Assembly (NCBI RefSeq): GCF_022664535.1
Contig: NZ_JAKUJY010000016.1
Location: 1 to 64,000 of the forward strand
Source: Sphingobium trunci
GTDB taxonomy: Bacteria > Pseudomonadota > Alphaproteobacteria > Sphingomonadales > Sphingomonadaceae
Length of the DNA: 64,000 bases
Reading direction: 5' to 3'
Position 1 is the stretch's first letter; the number at the start of each line of letters is the position of its first letter. The position numbers were made by a program, and so were the translations under genes. Positions 17,248-27,248 of the stretch are shown piece after piece. The notes under the pieces were generated by a model. That model had not been told where the DNA came from, searched no databases, and worked only from the letters and a program-made list of their open reading frames with translations.

Positions 17248-18150
17248 ATGCGCGACACCCCGATCATCCAGACGATCACGCCCACCAGCCACGATCTGGG
17301 CGATTTCCGCGTCCATCGCTCGCTCCCGGCGAAGGAGCGGACCATGGTCGGCCCCTTCATCTTCTTCGATCAGGCCGGTCCCGCCCGCATCGCGCCGGGG
17401 CAGGGGGTGGACGTGCGCCCGCACCCGCATATCAACCTCGCCACCGTCACCTACATGTATGAGGGCAGCTTCCTCCATCGCGATTCCCTCGGCACCGAGC
17501 AGCTGATCGAACCGGGCGCGGTCAACCTGATGACGGCGGGCAGGGGGATCGTCCATAGCGAACGCTCGCCGGACGCGGATCGGGCGAAACTGTCCAAACT
17601 CTCCGCCATCCAGACCTGGCTGGCGCTGCCGGACCGGGACGAGGAAATGGACCCCGCCTTCGAGCATGTCGGCGAAGGCGGCCTGCCGGTCATCGATGGC
17701 GGCCACGCCCGCGCGCGGGTGATCATGGGCAGCCTCTGGGGCGAGACTTCCCCGGTCACCACCTATGCCGACACCATCTACGCCGATATCCAGCTATCCC
17801 CCGGCGGCACCATCCCGATCGACCCGGACGCCGAGGAACGCGCCCTCTATGTTTCTGGCGGCGACGCCGCACTGGACGGCATGCTGCTCCAGCCCCAGAC
17901 GCTCTACGTCCTGCGCCCCGGCATCCGCGCCACGCTGATGAGCGTCGACGGCGGCCGCGTCATGCTCTGCGGCGGGGAGGCTTTCCAAAGCCCGCGCCAT
18001 GTCTGGTGGAATTTCGTCTCCTCCTCGACCGATCGCATCATGCAGGCGCGGGAGGATTGGGACGCCATGCGCTTCCCGCTGATCCCCGGCGACGATCAGG
18101 AATTCATCCCGATCCCTCAGGGGCGGCCGAAAACGGTCAGCTATCCCTGA
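17248..18150 (+). CDS. Pirin family protein
   Basis: 300 residues, bicupin fold. The metal-binding set is visible: RPHPHINLATVTYMYEG (two His) and GIVHSERSP (His and Glu). The ribosome binding site GGAGG is 6 bp upstream of the ATG. Pirins bind Fe and some have quercetin dioxygenase activity; the cellular role in bacteria is generally redox or regulatory. It follows bolA closely. Confidence 0.92.
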   Translation: MRDTPIIQTITPTSHDLGDFRVHRSLPAKERTMVGPFIFFDQAGPARIAPGQGVDVRPHPHINLATVTYMYEGSFLHRDSLGTEQLIEPGAVNLMTAGRGIVHSERSPDADRAKLSKLSAIQTWLALPDRDEEMDPAFEHVGEGGLPVIDGGHARARVIMGSLWGETSPVTTYADTIYADIQLSPGGTIPIDPDAEERALYVSGGDAALDGMLLQPQTLYVLRPGIRATLMSVDGGRVMLCGGEAFQSPRHVWWNFVSSSTDRIMQAREDWDAMRFPLIPGDDQEFIPIPQGRPKTVSYP

Positions 18151-18206
18151 CCGGCCTCATGCAATGACGCGTTCCCGCCATCGCGAGCGCATGCCATGCT
18201 CGAAGA

Positions 18207-19043
18207 TCACTGCACGAAGGTCAGCGACAGATTCTCGGCATTTTTCGGAATGTCGATCCGGCTTTCGTTGATCGATGCTTCTTCGCCCGGTTTCAGGCTG
18301 GTGCGATCGGCCTTGGTCGTCCAGCTGAACACCAGCCGGTTCTGCCGGTCGCGCAGCTGCACCAGCACCGGCGGCACCGGCAGCGTCTGCTTCCCGCTGT
18401 TGACGATCCGCGCGCCGAAGGCGAAATATTCCTCGCCGGTCGGCAGCTTGCGCCGCTCGGCGGGCTTGGAAAGGTAGAAGAGCAGGTCCGGATCGCCCTC
18501 TTCGGGCACCAGTCCCAGATTGACCGCCCAGCTCGGCGTCCCGAAATACCAGAGCGCCCCGCCCGCTGCCCCCACCGCCAGGCAGAAGAGCACAGCGGCA
18601 TAGGTCAGCATTTTCAGCCGGTTGCGGCGCGGCTTGACCGGAGCCGGCGCGGCCTCCGCCCAATCCTCCTTCTCTTCCGCCGCGGCACGGCCGTAAATAT
18701 CGTCGAACCGGTAATCCGCCGTCGCGGCGCCAGCGACCGGCGCGGCAATGGCGACCGGCTCTGCTTCCCGCTCGATCGGCCGCTCCACGGCAGGCGCAGC
18801 CACCTCCTCGACCGGGGGCGGCGGCGGCGCAGGCGGAGGTGAGGGCGGCGGCGGAGGGGGGGGCGGCGCGGCCACTTCCGGCGCGCCCGCCGTGGCCAGC
18901 ATCTCCTCGCGCGGCGCAAGCGCGGCGCCTTCCTGGAACCAGCTATGTTTGCAGGCGGCGCAGCGAACCTGGCGGCCGTTCGGGCCGACGGCGCTGTCCG
19001 GCACGATATAGCGCGTGGCGCAGTTGGGACACACCAGGATCAT
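18207..19043 (-). CDS. MJ0042-type zinc-ribbon membrane protein
   Basis: 278 residues. The N-terminus is a zinc ribbon with CPNC (residues 5-8) and CAAC (28-31), matching the MJ0042 finger. A long proline/glutamate-rich linker follows (about 55-95, with runs of Pro), then a single hydrophobic segment LTYAAVLFCLAVGAAGGALWYFG, then a DUF3426-like extracytoplasmic domain ending ENLSLTFVQ. Function unknown; the architecture is common in sphingomonads next to ftsE. Divergent from ftsE (178 bp apart), suggesting a cell-envelope connection. Confidence 0.85.
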   Translation of the reverse strand: MILVCPNCATRYIVPDSAVGPNGRQVRCAACKHSWFQEGAALAPREEMLATAGAPEVAAPPPPPPPPSPPPAPPPPPVEEVAAPAVERPIEREAEPVAIAAPVAGAATADYRFDDIYGRAAAEEKEDWAEAAPAPVKPRRNRLKMLTYAAVLFCLAVGAAGGALWYFGTPSWAVNLGLVPEEGDPDLLFYLSKPAERRKLPTGEEYFAFGARIVNSGKQTLPVPPVLVQLRDRQNRLVFSWTTKADRTSLKPGEEASINESRIDIPKNAENLSLTFVQ

Positions 19044-19221
19044 GTCGCTTCATAGGCATGAGTTGGATTCGAGGGCAAGCGGCTTCAACATCCCCATGGG
19101 AAGGCGCGACTCGCGGAATCAGGCCGGGCCAGGCGAGCGGATGGGCTTTACGGCCGCCCGTCCGCTGTGCCATGGCAGGCAAGTCGGGGAAGCAGGGAGC
19201 GCCAAGGCGCCAAAAACACGC

Positions 19222-19932
19222 ATGTCGGCCATCGTCCAGTTCGAAAATGTCGGCCTGCGCTATGGTCTGGATAGCGAGACGCTCTCCGACGTCAGCTTCT
19301 CCCTGGCCAGCGGCGGCTTCTATTTCCTGACCGGCGCATCCGGCGCGGGCAAGACCTCGCTGCTGAAGCTGCTCTACCTCGCCCAGCGGCCCAGCCGCGG
19401 CGTCATCCGCCTGTTCGGGGAGGATGTGGTGACGCTTCCCCGCAAGCGACTGCCCGGCTTCCGGCGCCGCATCGGCGTGGTGTTCCAGGATTTCCGCCTC
19501 GTTCCCCACCTGTCGGTCTACGACAATATCGCCCTGCCGCTGCGGGTCGCGGGCATGGAGGAGGCGGAAATCGACGCCCCGGTCAGCGAAATGCTGAACT
19601 GGGTCGGGCTGGGCGACCGGGGGCAGGCGCGCCCGGCGACCCTGTCCGGCGGGGAACAGCAGCGCGTCGCCATCGCCCGCGCCGTGATCGGCCGCCCGGA
19701 AATCCTGGTGGCGGACGAGCCGACCGGCAACGTCGACGCCGACATGGCCCGCCGCCTCCTCACCCTGTTCGAAGCGCTCAACCGCCTGGGCACCACCATC
19801 GTCGTCGCCACCCACGATCTGCCGCTGATCGCGCAGGTGGGAAGCGCGCAGATGATGAAGCTCGACAAGGGCCGCCTGTCCGACCCCACCGGATCGCTGC
19901 GCTATCCGCCCAGACCGCCGGGGGCCGGCTGA
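19222..19932 (+). CDS. ftsE: Cell division ATP-binding protein FtsE
   Basis: 236 residues from the ATG at 19222 (MSAIVQFENVGLRYG). ABC ATPase motifs: Walker A GASGAGKTS, Q-loop VVFQDFRLVPHLSVYDNIALPL, signature LSGGEQQRVAIARA, Walker B ILVADEPTGN. The GLRYG start and the RLVPHLSVYDN pattern mark FtsE rather than a lipoprotein exporter. With FtsX it couples ATP hydrolysis at the septum to peptidoglycan hydrolase activation. Its stop overlaps the ftsX start (TGATG). Confidence 0.92.
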   Translation: MSAIVQFENVGLRYGLDSETLSDVSFSLASGGFYFLTGASGAGKTSLLKLLYLAQRPSRGVIRLFGEDVVTLPRKRLPGFRRRIGVVFQDFRLVPHLSVYDNIALPLRVAGMEEAEIDAPVSEMLNWVGLGDRGQARPATLSGGEQQRVAIARAVIGRPEILVADEPTGNVDADMARRLLTLFEALNRLGTTIVVATHDLPLIAQVGSAQMMKLDKGRLSDPTGSLRYPPRPPGAG

Positions 19933-20846
19933 TGTCCCCCTTCGACCGCGCCGCAGACCGCCGCGCCGCCGCCGCCGCGCGCCACCGCCTGCTGCCGGAG
20001 GGCAGGGTGGCCGGGCCGATGCCGTGGATCATCGCGATCATGATGTTCCTGACCGTGCTGTCCGCCGCGGCCGGGCTGGGCCTGGGCGCGGCGGTGCAGG
20101 CGATGGGCGCTGACCTCGCCGGTCGCGCCACGGTGCAGATCGTGGAGGCCAATGCCGATCAGCGCGACCGTCTGAGCGCCAGCGTCGCGCAGGCCCTGCG
20201 CACCACCGCCTATGTCCGCGCCGTGCATCCGGTGGCGCCCGCGGCGCTGGCCGACCAGATCCGCCCCTGGCTGGGGCAGGATGCGGTCAGCGGCGACCTG
20301 CCGATCCCGGCGCTGATCGATATCGAACTCACCCCCGGCGAAACCGGCGCGAAGGTCGACCGCCTGCGCCACCAGCTCCGCGCCGTCTCGCCCAAGGTCC
20401 GCATCGAACCCCATGCCGCCTTCCTGGCGCCCTTGGCCGGTTTGCTCTCGACCCTCGGCTGGCTGGCGGCCGGCATCGTGCTCTTGATGTCGCTGGCGAC
20501 GGGGGCGGTGGTGGTGCTGGCCGCCCGCGCCGCGCATGACAGCCATCGCGGCACCATCGACGTGCTGCACCTGATGGGCGCGACCGATGTGCAGATCGCC
20601 CGGCTGTTCCAGCGCCGCATCGGCCTCGACGCGCTGTTCGGCGGCGCACTGGGCTTCACCGTCGCGCTGCTGGTGATCGTGCTGCTGGGCGCAAGGCTGC
20701 TGGCGACCGGCTCCGAACTGCTCACCGCCATCCACCTTCCCTGGACGGACTGGGCGATCCTCGCCGCGCTGCCGGTCGGCTGCGTCCTGCTGGCGACACT
20801 GGCCGCGCGCTGGACGGTGCTGCGATCGCTGGGGCGGCTCCTGTGA
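19932..20846 (+). CDS. ftsX: Cell division protein FtsX
   Basis: 304 residues: a basic cytoplasmic N-terminus, TM1 (IIAIMMFLTVLSAAAGLGLG), an extracytoplasmic domain of about 110 residues, then three more hydrophobic segments around 175-300. Typical FtsX/MacB-like topology. The conserved DVLHLMGATDVQIARLFQRRI sits between TM2 and TM3. One-base overlap with ftsE and 4-bp overlap with the YdcF gene. Confidence 0.9.
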   Translation: MSPFDRAADRRAAAAARHRLLPEGRVAGPMPWIIAIMMFLTVLSAAAGLGLGAAVQAMGADLAGRATVQIVEANADQRDRLSASVAQALRTTAYVRAVHPVAPAALADQIRPWLGQDAVSGDLPIPALIDIELTPGETGAKVDRLRHQLRAVSPKVRIEPHAAFLAPLAGLLSTLGWLAAGIVLLMSLATGAVVVLAARAAHDSHRGTIDVLHLMGATDVQIARLFQRRIGLDALFGGALGFTVALLVIVLLGARLLATGSELLTAIHLPWTDWAILAALPVGCVLLATLAARWTVLRSLGRLL

Positions 20847-21373
20847 TCGTCCGCTTCATCGCCGTCACCCTGCTGGGCTGGATGCTGGGCTTCGCCTGGT
20901 TCGCGATCTTCCTGCCGCAGCCGCTGGATGGTCGCCAGACCGACGCCATCGTCGTGCTGACCGGCGGGGCGGGGCGGATCGACCGGGGCCTGTCGCTGCT
21001 GCGCGAGGGCGCGGCCAAGCGGATGCTGATCTCCGGCGTCGACCGCTCGGTCCGCCCGGCGGAACTGGCCGCGCAATATAAGACGCCCGAACGGCTCTTC
21101 ACCTGCTGCATCACCCTGGGCCGCGAAGCCATCGACACCCGCTCCAACGCCATCGAAACGGCGCACTGGCTGGAACGGCGCGACTTCAGGACCGTGCGGC
21201 TGATCACCACCGACTGGCACATGCGCCGCTCCGCGCTGGAACTGCGTCAGGCCTTGCCGGAACGGGTCACGCTGGTCTACGACGCCGTGCCTAGCCGCCC
21301 CAGCCTCCGCATATTGGTGCGCGAATATAATAAATATCTGCTGCGACGGGCGGCGGCACTGATCGGTATCTGA
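20843..21373 (+). CDS. YdcF/SanA-like (DUF218) protein
   Basis: 176 residues. A membrane anchor (FIAVTLLGWMLGFAWFAIFLP) at the N-terminus, then the DUF218 core: AIVVLTGGAGRIDRGLSLL, RSNAIETAHWL and LITTDWHMRRSALEL. Proteins of this family (ElyC, SanA, YdcF) act in envelope polysaccharide or lipid-carrier metabolism; exact chemistry is unknown. The start is the GTG at 20843, overlapping the ftsX stop by 4 bp. Co-expression with ftsEX and plsC fits an envelope role. Confidence 0.88.
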   Translation: MIVRFIAVTLLGWMLGFAWFAIFLPQPLDGRQTDAIVVLTGGAGRIDRGLSLLREGAAKRMLISGVDRSVRPAELAAQYKTPERLFTCCITLGREAIDTRSNAIETAHWLERRDFRTVRLITTDWHMRRSALELRQALPERVTLVYDAVPSRPSLRILVREYNKYLLRRAAALIGI

Positions 21374-21381
21374 CGGTTTCC

Positions 21382-22077
21382 ATGCTGACGGCCCTGCGCT
21401 CCCTCGCCTTCCTTCTGGTCTTCTACGCCGGGTCCGCCTGCTTCGTGATCGCCGCGTTGCTGGGCGGCCTGTTCGCGCCCGCTTCCATCCCCTGGGTCGC
21501 GACCCGGTGGAGCCGCTTTCACCGGGCGGCAGCCCGCTGGCTGCTGGGGCAGAAGGTACGGGTACTGGGGGAACTGCCCCATGGTCCCTATCTCTACATC
21601 CTCAAGCATGAATCGATGTTCGAGACGATCGACCTGCTCTGCCTGTTCGACCGTCCCGCCATCGTCGCCAAGCGTGAACTGTTCGATATTCCGCTCTGGG
21701 GCGGTATCGCCCGCCGCTATGGCCTGATCCCGGTCGAACGCACGGCGGGCGCCGCCGCCATGCGTGCGCTGCGCACCGCCGCCAGGGCCGCTACGGCGCA
21801 GGGGCGCGCCATCTGCCTTTTTCCGGAGGGCACCCGCGTCCCCCATGGCGAATCGCCGCCGCTGCGCGCGGGCTTTGCGGGCCTTTATTCCCTGCTGGGC
21901 CTGCCGGTGGTGCCGATCGCGGTGGACAGCGGCCGGGTGTCCCCGCGCGGGCGCTTCCTGAAACGCGCGGGCACCATCACCTACCGGGTGGGGGATGTCA
22001 TTCCGACCGGCCTCGACCGCCGCGAAGCCGAAGCCCGCGTCCACGCCGCCATCAACGCGCTGAACCGGTCAGTGTGA
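21382..22077 (+). CDS. plsC: 1-acyl-sn-glycerol-3-phosphate acyltransferase
   Basis: 231 residues with an N-terminal hydrophobic segment. The acyltransferase block I reads ILKHESMFETIDL (His-x4-Glu, the variant of the HX4D motif seen in this subgroup), block III FPEGTRVPHGE and block IV VVPIAVDSG. Makes phosphatidic acid from lysophosphatidate at the inner membrane. Last gene of the ftsE-ftsX-ydcF-plsC run. Its 3' end overlaps that of tyrA on the other strand by 9 bp. Confidence 0.88.
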   Translation: MLTALRSLAFLLVFYAGSACFVIAALLGGLFAPASIPWVATRWSRFHRAAARWLLGQKVRVLGELPHGPYLYILKHESMFETIDLLCLFDRPAIVAKRELFDIPLWGGIARRYGLIPVERTAGAAAMRALRTAARAATAQGRAICLFPEGTRVPHGESPPLRAGFAGLYSLLGLPVVPIAVDSGRVSPRGRFLKRAGTITYRVGDVIPTGLDRREAEARVHAAINALNRSV

Positions 22078-22974
22078 CCGCCCGAAATCGGGCTTGGGAT
22101 CGTCCTGCCCCTGCTCGATGATCGACCGGCGGATCGCCCGGGTCCGGGTGAACAGGTTGAACAGCGTCTCGCCGTCATTCCAGCGGATCGCCCGCTGAAG
22201 CGCCGACAGATCCTCGGAAAAGCGCTGGAGCATTTCCAGCACCGCATCCTTGTTGGCCAGGAACACGTCGCGCCACATGGTCGGGTCGGACGCCGCGATG
22301 CGGGTGAAGTCGCGGAAGCCGCCGGCGGAATATTTGATGACCTCCGACTGGGTCACATCCTCCAGATCGCTGGCCGTGCCGACGATGGTATAGGCGATCA
22401 GATGCGGCAGATGGCTCGTCACCGCCAGCACCAGGTCATGATGCGCCGGGTCCATCGTCTCGACATCGGCGCCCACGCGCCGCCACAGCTCGGCCACGCG
22501 CTCGACCGCTATCGGATCGGCGTCGGCGGGCGGCGTCACGATGCACCAGCGCCCCTGGAACAGCGAGGCAAAGCCGGCCTCCGGCCCGCTATTCTCGGTC
22601 CCCGCGACGGGATGCGCCGGAATGATCGCCCGTCCCGGCAGCGCGGCATTCAACTGCGCCAGCACATCGGCCTTGCACGAGCCCACGTCGCTGATGATGG
22701 CTTCGGCCGGCAGATCGTCGGCAATCTCCGCCGCCGCCGCGCCCATGGCCCTGACCGGCACGCACAGCACGACCAGCTCGGCGTCGGTCACGCTCGCGCC
22801 CGCCGTATCCGTCACATCGTCGGCCAGGTCGATGGCCCGCGCGATCTCCCGCACCCGTGCGTCGGCGTCATAGCCCGTCACCCGCACGGTCGGCATCGTC
22901 TCGCGGATCGCCCGCGCCAGCGAGGAACCGATCAGGCCGAGGCCAATGATGGTGACGCGGGCGAAGGGCAGCAT
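22069..22974 (-). CDS. tyrA: Prephenate/arogenate dehydrogenase
   Basis: 301 residues. Rossmann start FARVTIIGLGLIGSSLARAI, then VLCVPVRAMG, DVGSCKADVL, HPVAGTENSGPEAGFASLF and a C-terminal helical dimerisation part with SHLPHLIAYTIVG. The HPVAGTENSG stretch holds the catalytic His region. Oxidative decarboxylation of prephenate or arogenate in tyrosine synthesis; specificity (cyclohexadienyl is common in alphaproteobacteria) cannot be fixed here. The start overlaps the hisC stop by one base (TGATG). Confidence 0.92.
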   Translation of the reverse strand: MLPFARVTIIGLGLIGSSLARAIRETMPTVRVTGYDADARVREIARAIDLADDVTDTAGASVTDAELVVLCVPVRAMGAAAAEIADDLPAEAIISDVGSCKADVLAQLNAALPGRAIIPAHPVAGTENSGPEAGFASLFQGRWCIVTPPADADPIAVERVAELWRRVGADVETMDPAHHDLVLAVTSHLPHLIAYTIVGTASDLEDVTQSEVIKYSAGGFRDFTRIAASDPTMWRDVFLANKDAVLEMLQRFSEDLSALQRAIRWNDGETLFNLFTRTRAIRRSIIEQGQDDPKPDFGRSH

Positions 22975-24071
22975 CAGGCCGCTTCCGCCATGGCGCGCAG
23001 CTTGGCCGCGACCTTGCGCACCTGATCCTCGGTGCCGATGGTGATGCGCAGGCCATTGGGCAGGCCCTGGCCCGGCAGCCAGCGGGTCGCGAAGCCCTCG
23101 TCCCACAGCCCCTTCATCGCTGCCTCGGCGGTCAGCCGGCCGTCGAACAGGATCAGCAGGAAATTCGCCTTGCTCGGCACGGCGCGCAGCCCATGGTTGG
23201 ACAGCGAGGCCACCTCCCCCGCCAGCCATTCGCGCCACTGGCGGTTATGCGCCCGGCTCGCCTCGACCCAGCCACTGTCCTTCACCGCCGCGATCGCCGC
23301 GGCCTGCCCGGCCGTGGTCACGTTGAACGGCGCGCGGATGCGATGCAGCACGTCGATCACCCCGGCACTGGCATAGCCCCAGCCGATCCGCTCCGCCGCA
23401 AGCCCGTAAATCTTGGAAAAGGTCCGCGTGACGAAGACATTGGCGGCGGTCTTCGCCAGTTCCAGCCCGCCATCATCCTCGTCCGCGTCCAGATATTCGG
23501 CATAGGCCTGATCCAGCACGAACAGGATGTCGGGCCGCAACCCGGCATGCAGCCGCGCAATCTCCGCCCGCGCCGTCATGGTGCCGGTCGGGTTGTTCGG
23601 ATTGGCGAGGAAGACCACCTTGGTCTTCTCGGTCACCGCGGCGAGCAACGCGTCCACATCGGTCGCATAATCGGCGTCCGGCGCTATGACCGGCGTTGCG
23701 CCCACCCGCCGGGCGGCGATGTCATAGACCGAAAAGCCGTAGCGGACGTAGAGCACCTCGTCCCCCGGCCCGGCATAGGCGCTCGCCGCGATATGCAGCA
23801 GCTCGTCCGACCCGGTGCCATAGATCACCCGCGCCGGGTCCAGCCCATGCACCGCCGCGATCGCCTCGCGCATCTTCGCGGCGCCGGGATCGGGGTAGGT
23901 GGCAAGGTCCGCCGTCGCCGCCACCAGAGCGGCCCGCGCGGCCTCCCCGGTGCCCAGCGGATTTTCATTGGCCGACAGCTTCACCAGCGGCCGGCCGTCG
24001 TCGGCGGCCGACTTGCCGGGCACATAGGGCGAAATACCGAGAATCCAGTCTTTGGGAGCAGGTTTGGTCAT
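22974..24071 (-). CDS. hisC: Histidinol-phosphate aminotransferase
   Basis: 365 residues, fold type I PLP enzyme. Seen: [15 protein letters not shown] (substrate/N-terminal motif), [19 protein letters not shown] and the PLP lysine in [19 protein letters not shown]. Transaminates histidinol phosphate and, in many bacteria, aromatic keto acids, which agrees with its one-base coupling to tyrA. Confidence 0.93.
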   Translation of the reverse strand: MTKPAPKDWILGISPYVPGKSAADDGRPLVKLSANENPLGTGEAARAALVAATADLATYPDPGAAKMREAIAAVHGLDPARVIYGTGSDELLHIAASAYAGPGDEVLYVRYGFSVYDIAARRVGATPVIAPDADYATDVDALLAAVTEKTKVVFLANPNNPTGTMTARAEIARLHAGLRPDILFVLDQAYAEYLDADEDDGGLELAKTAANVFVTRTFSKIYGLAAERIGWGYASAGVIDVLHRIRAPFNVTTAGQAAAIAAVKDSGWVEASRAHNRQWREWLAGEVASLSNHGLRAVPSKANFLLILFDGRLTAEAAMKGLWDEGFATRWLPGQGLPNGLRITIGTEDQVRKVAAKLRAMAEAA

Positions 24072-24118
24072 GCGCCGCGCTTTAGCGTCATCGACGCGAA
24101 ACGCAAAGCGCCATGCCC

Positions 24119-25696
24119 TCAGCGTTCCTTGGTCGCGCTGAACTTGACCTTGGGGTGCCGTTCCTGCTGATAGCCGATGTCCCAGGCGCTCTTCGCCATG
24201 AAGACCAGGTTGCCGTCGCGATCCTTGGCCATGTTCGCGCCGTTGAACGACGCCAGTTCCCTGACCGCCGCCTCATCCCCGGATACCCACCGCGCCGTGT
24301 CGAAGGGCGACTGTTCCAGCCCGGCGGCGACTTTATACTCCGCCTCCAGCCGCGAGATCAGCACTTCGAGCTGCAACTGCCCGACCACGCCGACGATCCA
24401 GTTCGACCCGATCTCGGGATAGAAGACCTGAATCACGCCCTCTTCGCTGAGGTCGTCCAGCGCCTTGCGCAACTGCTTGGTCTTGGTCGGGTCCTTCAGC
24501 GCCACGCGGCGCAGGATTTCCGGCGCGAAATTGGGCAGTCCGGTAAAGCGCAGCCCCGGCTTTTCCGACAGCGTGTCGCCCACGCGCAGCGCGCCATGAT
24601 TGGGGATGCCGATAATGTCGCCGGGGAAGGCCTCGTCCGCCAGTTCGCGGTCCTGCGCGAAGAACAGGATCGGCGAATGCACGGCCAGCGCCTTGCCGCT
24701 GCCCGATGGCGTCAGCTTCATGCCGCGCCGGAACTTGCCCGACACCAGCCGCATGAAGGCGATGCGGTCGCGGTGCATCGGGTCCATATTGGCCTGCACC
24801 TTGAAGATGAAGCCGGTGACTTCGCTCTGCTCCGGCTCGATCGGCGCCGGTTCGGCGGGCTGGGCGCGGGGCGGCGGCGCATGGGCGGCCAGCGCGTCGA
24901 TCAGCTCGGTGACGCCGAACAGCTTCAATGCCGACCCGAAATAGACCGGGGTCAGGTCGCCATGCCGATAGCGTCCCAGGTCGAACTCGCTATAGCCGCC
25001 CTGCGCCAGCTCCGCCTCCTCGCGCAGCTTCTCCAGCGCGCGGGGCGACAGATGATCGGCCAGCTTCGGGTCATCGATGCCGCTGAACCGGTGCCGCGTG
25101 CCATCGAATTCCTTGCTCGGCCCGACCGGCTGCATCAGCTGGTTGGTGGCGAAATCGTAGATGCCCTCGAAATCGGCGCCCATGCCGACCGGCCAGCTCA
25201 TCGGGCAGACGTCGAGCTGCAACTGGTCGGCCACCTCGTCCAGCAGGCCGAACGTCTCGCGCCCCTCCCGGTCCACCTTGTTGACGAAGGTGATGATCGG
25301 CACGTTGCGCAGGCGGCACACCTCGAACAGCTTGCGGGTCTGCGGCTCGATGCCCTTGGCCGCGTCGATCACCATGACGGCGGAATCGACGGCGGTCAGC
25401 GTGCGATAGGTGTCCTCGCTGAAATCCTCGTGGCCCGGCGTGTCGAGCAGGTTGAAGGTGATGGTCTCGCCATCGCGCGTCCGCTCGAAGGTCATGACCG
25501 AGGACGTCACGGAAATGCCGCGCTGCTGCTCGATCTTCATCCAGTCCGATCGCGCGCGCCGGTTCGCCCCGCGCGCCTTGACCTCGCCCGCCAGATGAAT
25601 CGCCCCGCCTTCCAGCAACAGCTTTTCGGTCAGCGTGGTCTTGCCCGCGTCGGGGTGGGAAATGATGGCAAAGGTGCGGCGTGACGGAATGCTCAT
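24119..25696 (-). CDS. prfC: Peptide chain release factor 3
   Basis: 525 residues from the ATG at 25696 ([21 protein letters not shown]). GTPase motifs G1 [10 protein letters not shown]3 DTPGHEDF, G4 NKVDREG; the distinctive [20 protein letters not shown] is RF3-type. RF3 recycles RF1/RF2 from the ribosome. Usual length (about 526). Monocistronic; the upstream aldose epimerase is co-directional with a 44-bp gap. Confidence 0.95.
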   Translation of the reverse strand: MSIPSRRTFAIISHPDAGKTTLTEKLLLEGGAIHLAGEVKARGANRRARSDWMKIEQQRGISVTSSVMTFERTRDGETITFNLLDTPGHEDFSEDTYRTLTAVDSAVMVIDAAKGIEPQTRKLFEVCRLRNVPIITFVNKVDREGRETFGLLDEVADQLQLDVCPMSWPVGMGADFEGIYDFATNQLMQPVGPSKEFDGTRHRFSGIDDPKLADHLSPRALEKLREEAELAQGGYSEFDLGRYRHGDLTPVYFGSALKLFGVTELIDALAAHAPPPRAQPAEPAPIEPEQSEVTGFIFKVQANMDPMHRDRIAFMRLVSGKFRRGMKLTPSGSGKALAVHSPILFFAQDRELADEAFPGDIIGIPNHGALRVGDTLSEKPGLRFTGLPNFAPEILRRVALKDPTKTKQLRKALDDLSEEGVIQVFYPEIGSNWIVGVVGQLQLEVLISRLEAEYKVAAGLEQSPFDTARWVSGDEAAVRELASFNGANMAKDRDGNLVFMAKSAWDIGYQQERHPKVKFSATKER

Positions 25697-25740
25697 GGGC
25701 GGCCCATATAGCGATTCGCCGGGAATTCGCCAGCCGGGCC

Positions 25741-26625
25741 TCAGCCCGTGAGGCTGACGTCCATCCGGAACGCCCGTTCCTCGCCCGGCGCGAGCCGCAA
25801 TATGCCCTGCTTCGCCCACACATCGCCTTCGAAACCGACCGGATCGGCCATCCCCGCCCAGGGCTCGACGCACAGATAATGCGCCCCCGGCTTCTGCCAC
25901 AGCCCGAGCCAGGGCGTGTCGGGAAAGTCGATCTTCAACCCCGTCCGCCCCGGCACGCCCCAGAACAGGCTGCGGCTCTCCAGCCGGTCCCAGATCAGCG
26001 CGTCGCCCTCGAACATCGCATGGATGGGGGCCAGCACCGCGCCCTCGACGGGCGATTGCACGCTCTCCAGCGCGATCAGCCCCGGCTCATGCCCGACCTT
26101 GCGGATGGGCGCCGGCTCGTCCTTCTCGAAGATCACCCGATGCTCCTCCACGGCACCGCCATAGGGCAGCGGCCAGGCGAAGGCCGGATGATAGCCGAAG
26201 GAACAGGGCATATCCTCCCCGCCCCGGTTGGACACCAGCGCCGTCATCCGCAGCGTCCGCCCTTCCACCGCGAAACGCATGTCCAGCCGGAAATCGAAGG
26301 GATAGACCGCCCGCGTCTCCTCATCCGCCTCCAGCCGGAAGGTCACGGCGTCGCCGCTCTGCTCGACGGCCTCGAAGACCCTGCGCCGCGCAAAGCCATG
26401 CTGCGGCATCGGATAGTCCCGCCCGTCGAGCCGATAGGCATCCCCCCGCGACCGCCCGACGAAGGGAAAGAGCAGGGGTGCGTGGCCCGTCCACCAGCGC
26501 GGATCGGCATCGGTCATCAACTCGCGTCCCTCGGCGTCGGTCAGCGACCACAGCTCCGCGCCCAGCGGGTTGATGCTGGCGCTCATGCTGCCGCCCGAAC
26601 CGATGGTGATGAACTCGTCCGCCAT
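25741..26625 (-). CDS. Aldose 1-epimerase family protein
   Basis: 294 residues of the galactose mutarotase-like beta-sandwich. Seen: INPLGAELWSL at the N-terminus, PLLFPFVGRSRGDAYRLDG, MPQHGFARRR (first catalytic His) and CSFGYHPAFAWPL (second His). Similar to the LacX/YeaD-type epimerases that act on sugar or sugar-phosphate anomers. Cytoplasmic. Substrate unknown. Convergent neighbours do not clarify its role. Confidence 0.85.
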   Translation of the reverse strand: MADEFITIGSGGSMSASINPLGAELWSLTDAEGRELMTDADPRWWTGHAPLLFPFVGRSRGDAYRLDGRDYPMPQHGFARRRVFEAVEQSGDAVTFRLEADEETRAVYPFDFRLDMRFAVEGRTLRMTALVSNRGGEDMPCSFGYHPAFAWPLPYGGAVEEHRVIFEKDEPAPIRKVGHEPGLIALESVQSPVEGAVLAPIHAMFEGDALIWDRLESRSLFWGVPGRTGLKIDFPDTPWLGLWQKPGAHYLCVEPWAGMADPVGFEGDVWAKQGILRLAPGEERAFRMDVSLTG

Positions 26626-26720
26626 GCGCTGAAATCTCCTTCACCTCTTCGCATAGCGGCGAAGCGGGCCGGGAACCATGCCCCGGCTCGAAGTGTTGGG
26701 AAAGCAGGGAGAAAAAAGGC

Positions 26721-27248
26721 ATGAAATGGCTTGGGCCGGCGATATTGCTGCTCTGTTCCACGACCGCCCTGGCGCAGGAACAGGAAAAGAAGGACGACAC
26801 GCTGGAAAAGGCGGGGAATATCGCCACCCAACCGGCCCGCGACGTCGGCATCGACAAGGACAAGATTCCGCCGGTCCTGCAACAGGCGGTGGAAGATCCC
26901 TATAAGCGCCCGCCCTCGCGCACCTGCAAGGCGCTCCAGGCCTCGCTCGACGAACTGAATGCCGTTCTCGGCCCCGACTTCACCGTCGGTCAGAAGGCGA
27001 ATGAGAACCGCACCGGCAAGATCGCCGAAGCAGTCGGCAAGACCATCGTCAATTCGCTGATTCCCTTTCGGGGACTGGTGCGCGAGATCAGCGGCGCCGC
27101 TCCCGCCGAACGCCGCCTGCAAGCGGCTGTGACCGCCGGGATCGCCCGTCGCGGCTATCTGCGCGGCATCGCGGCGGACAAGGGCTGCAAGATCACGAGT
27201 CCGCCTCCGACCGCGCAGGAAAGGAAGGAGGACGAGCCGCAAAAATAA
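26721..27248 (+). CDS. Exported hypothetical protein
   Basis: 175 residues. A clear Sec signal peptide (MKWLGPAILLLCSTTALAQEQ, cleavage likely after ALA) precedes a charged helical protein containing two Cys (SRTCKALQ and DKGCKI), likely one disulfide in the periplasm, and a Pro/Glu/Lys tail. Strong ribosome binding site (GGGAGA). No family recognised beyond a recalled resemblance to conserved sphingomonad hypotheticals. Its last 56 bp overlap the 3' end of the convergent DUF4386 gene. Confidence 0.75.
   Translation: MKWLGPAILLLCSTTALAQEQEKKDDTLEKAGNIATQPARDVGIDKDKIPPVLQQAVEDPYKRPPSRTCKALQASLDELNAVLGPDFTVGQKANENRTGKIAEAVGKTIVNSLIPFRGLVREISGAAPAERRLQAAVTAGIARRGYLRGIAADKGCKITSPPPTAQERKEDEPQK

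Noticed and set aside
18750-18880. Simple-sequence repeat within the zinc-ribbon gene.
   Set aside because: It encodes the Pro-rich linker of the MJ0042 protein; the reading frame is intact, so it is a normal low-complexity linker, not a separate repeat element.
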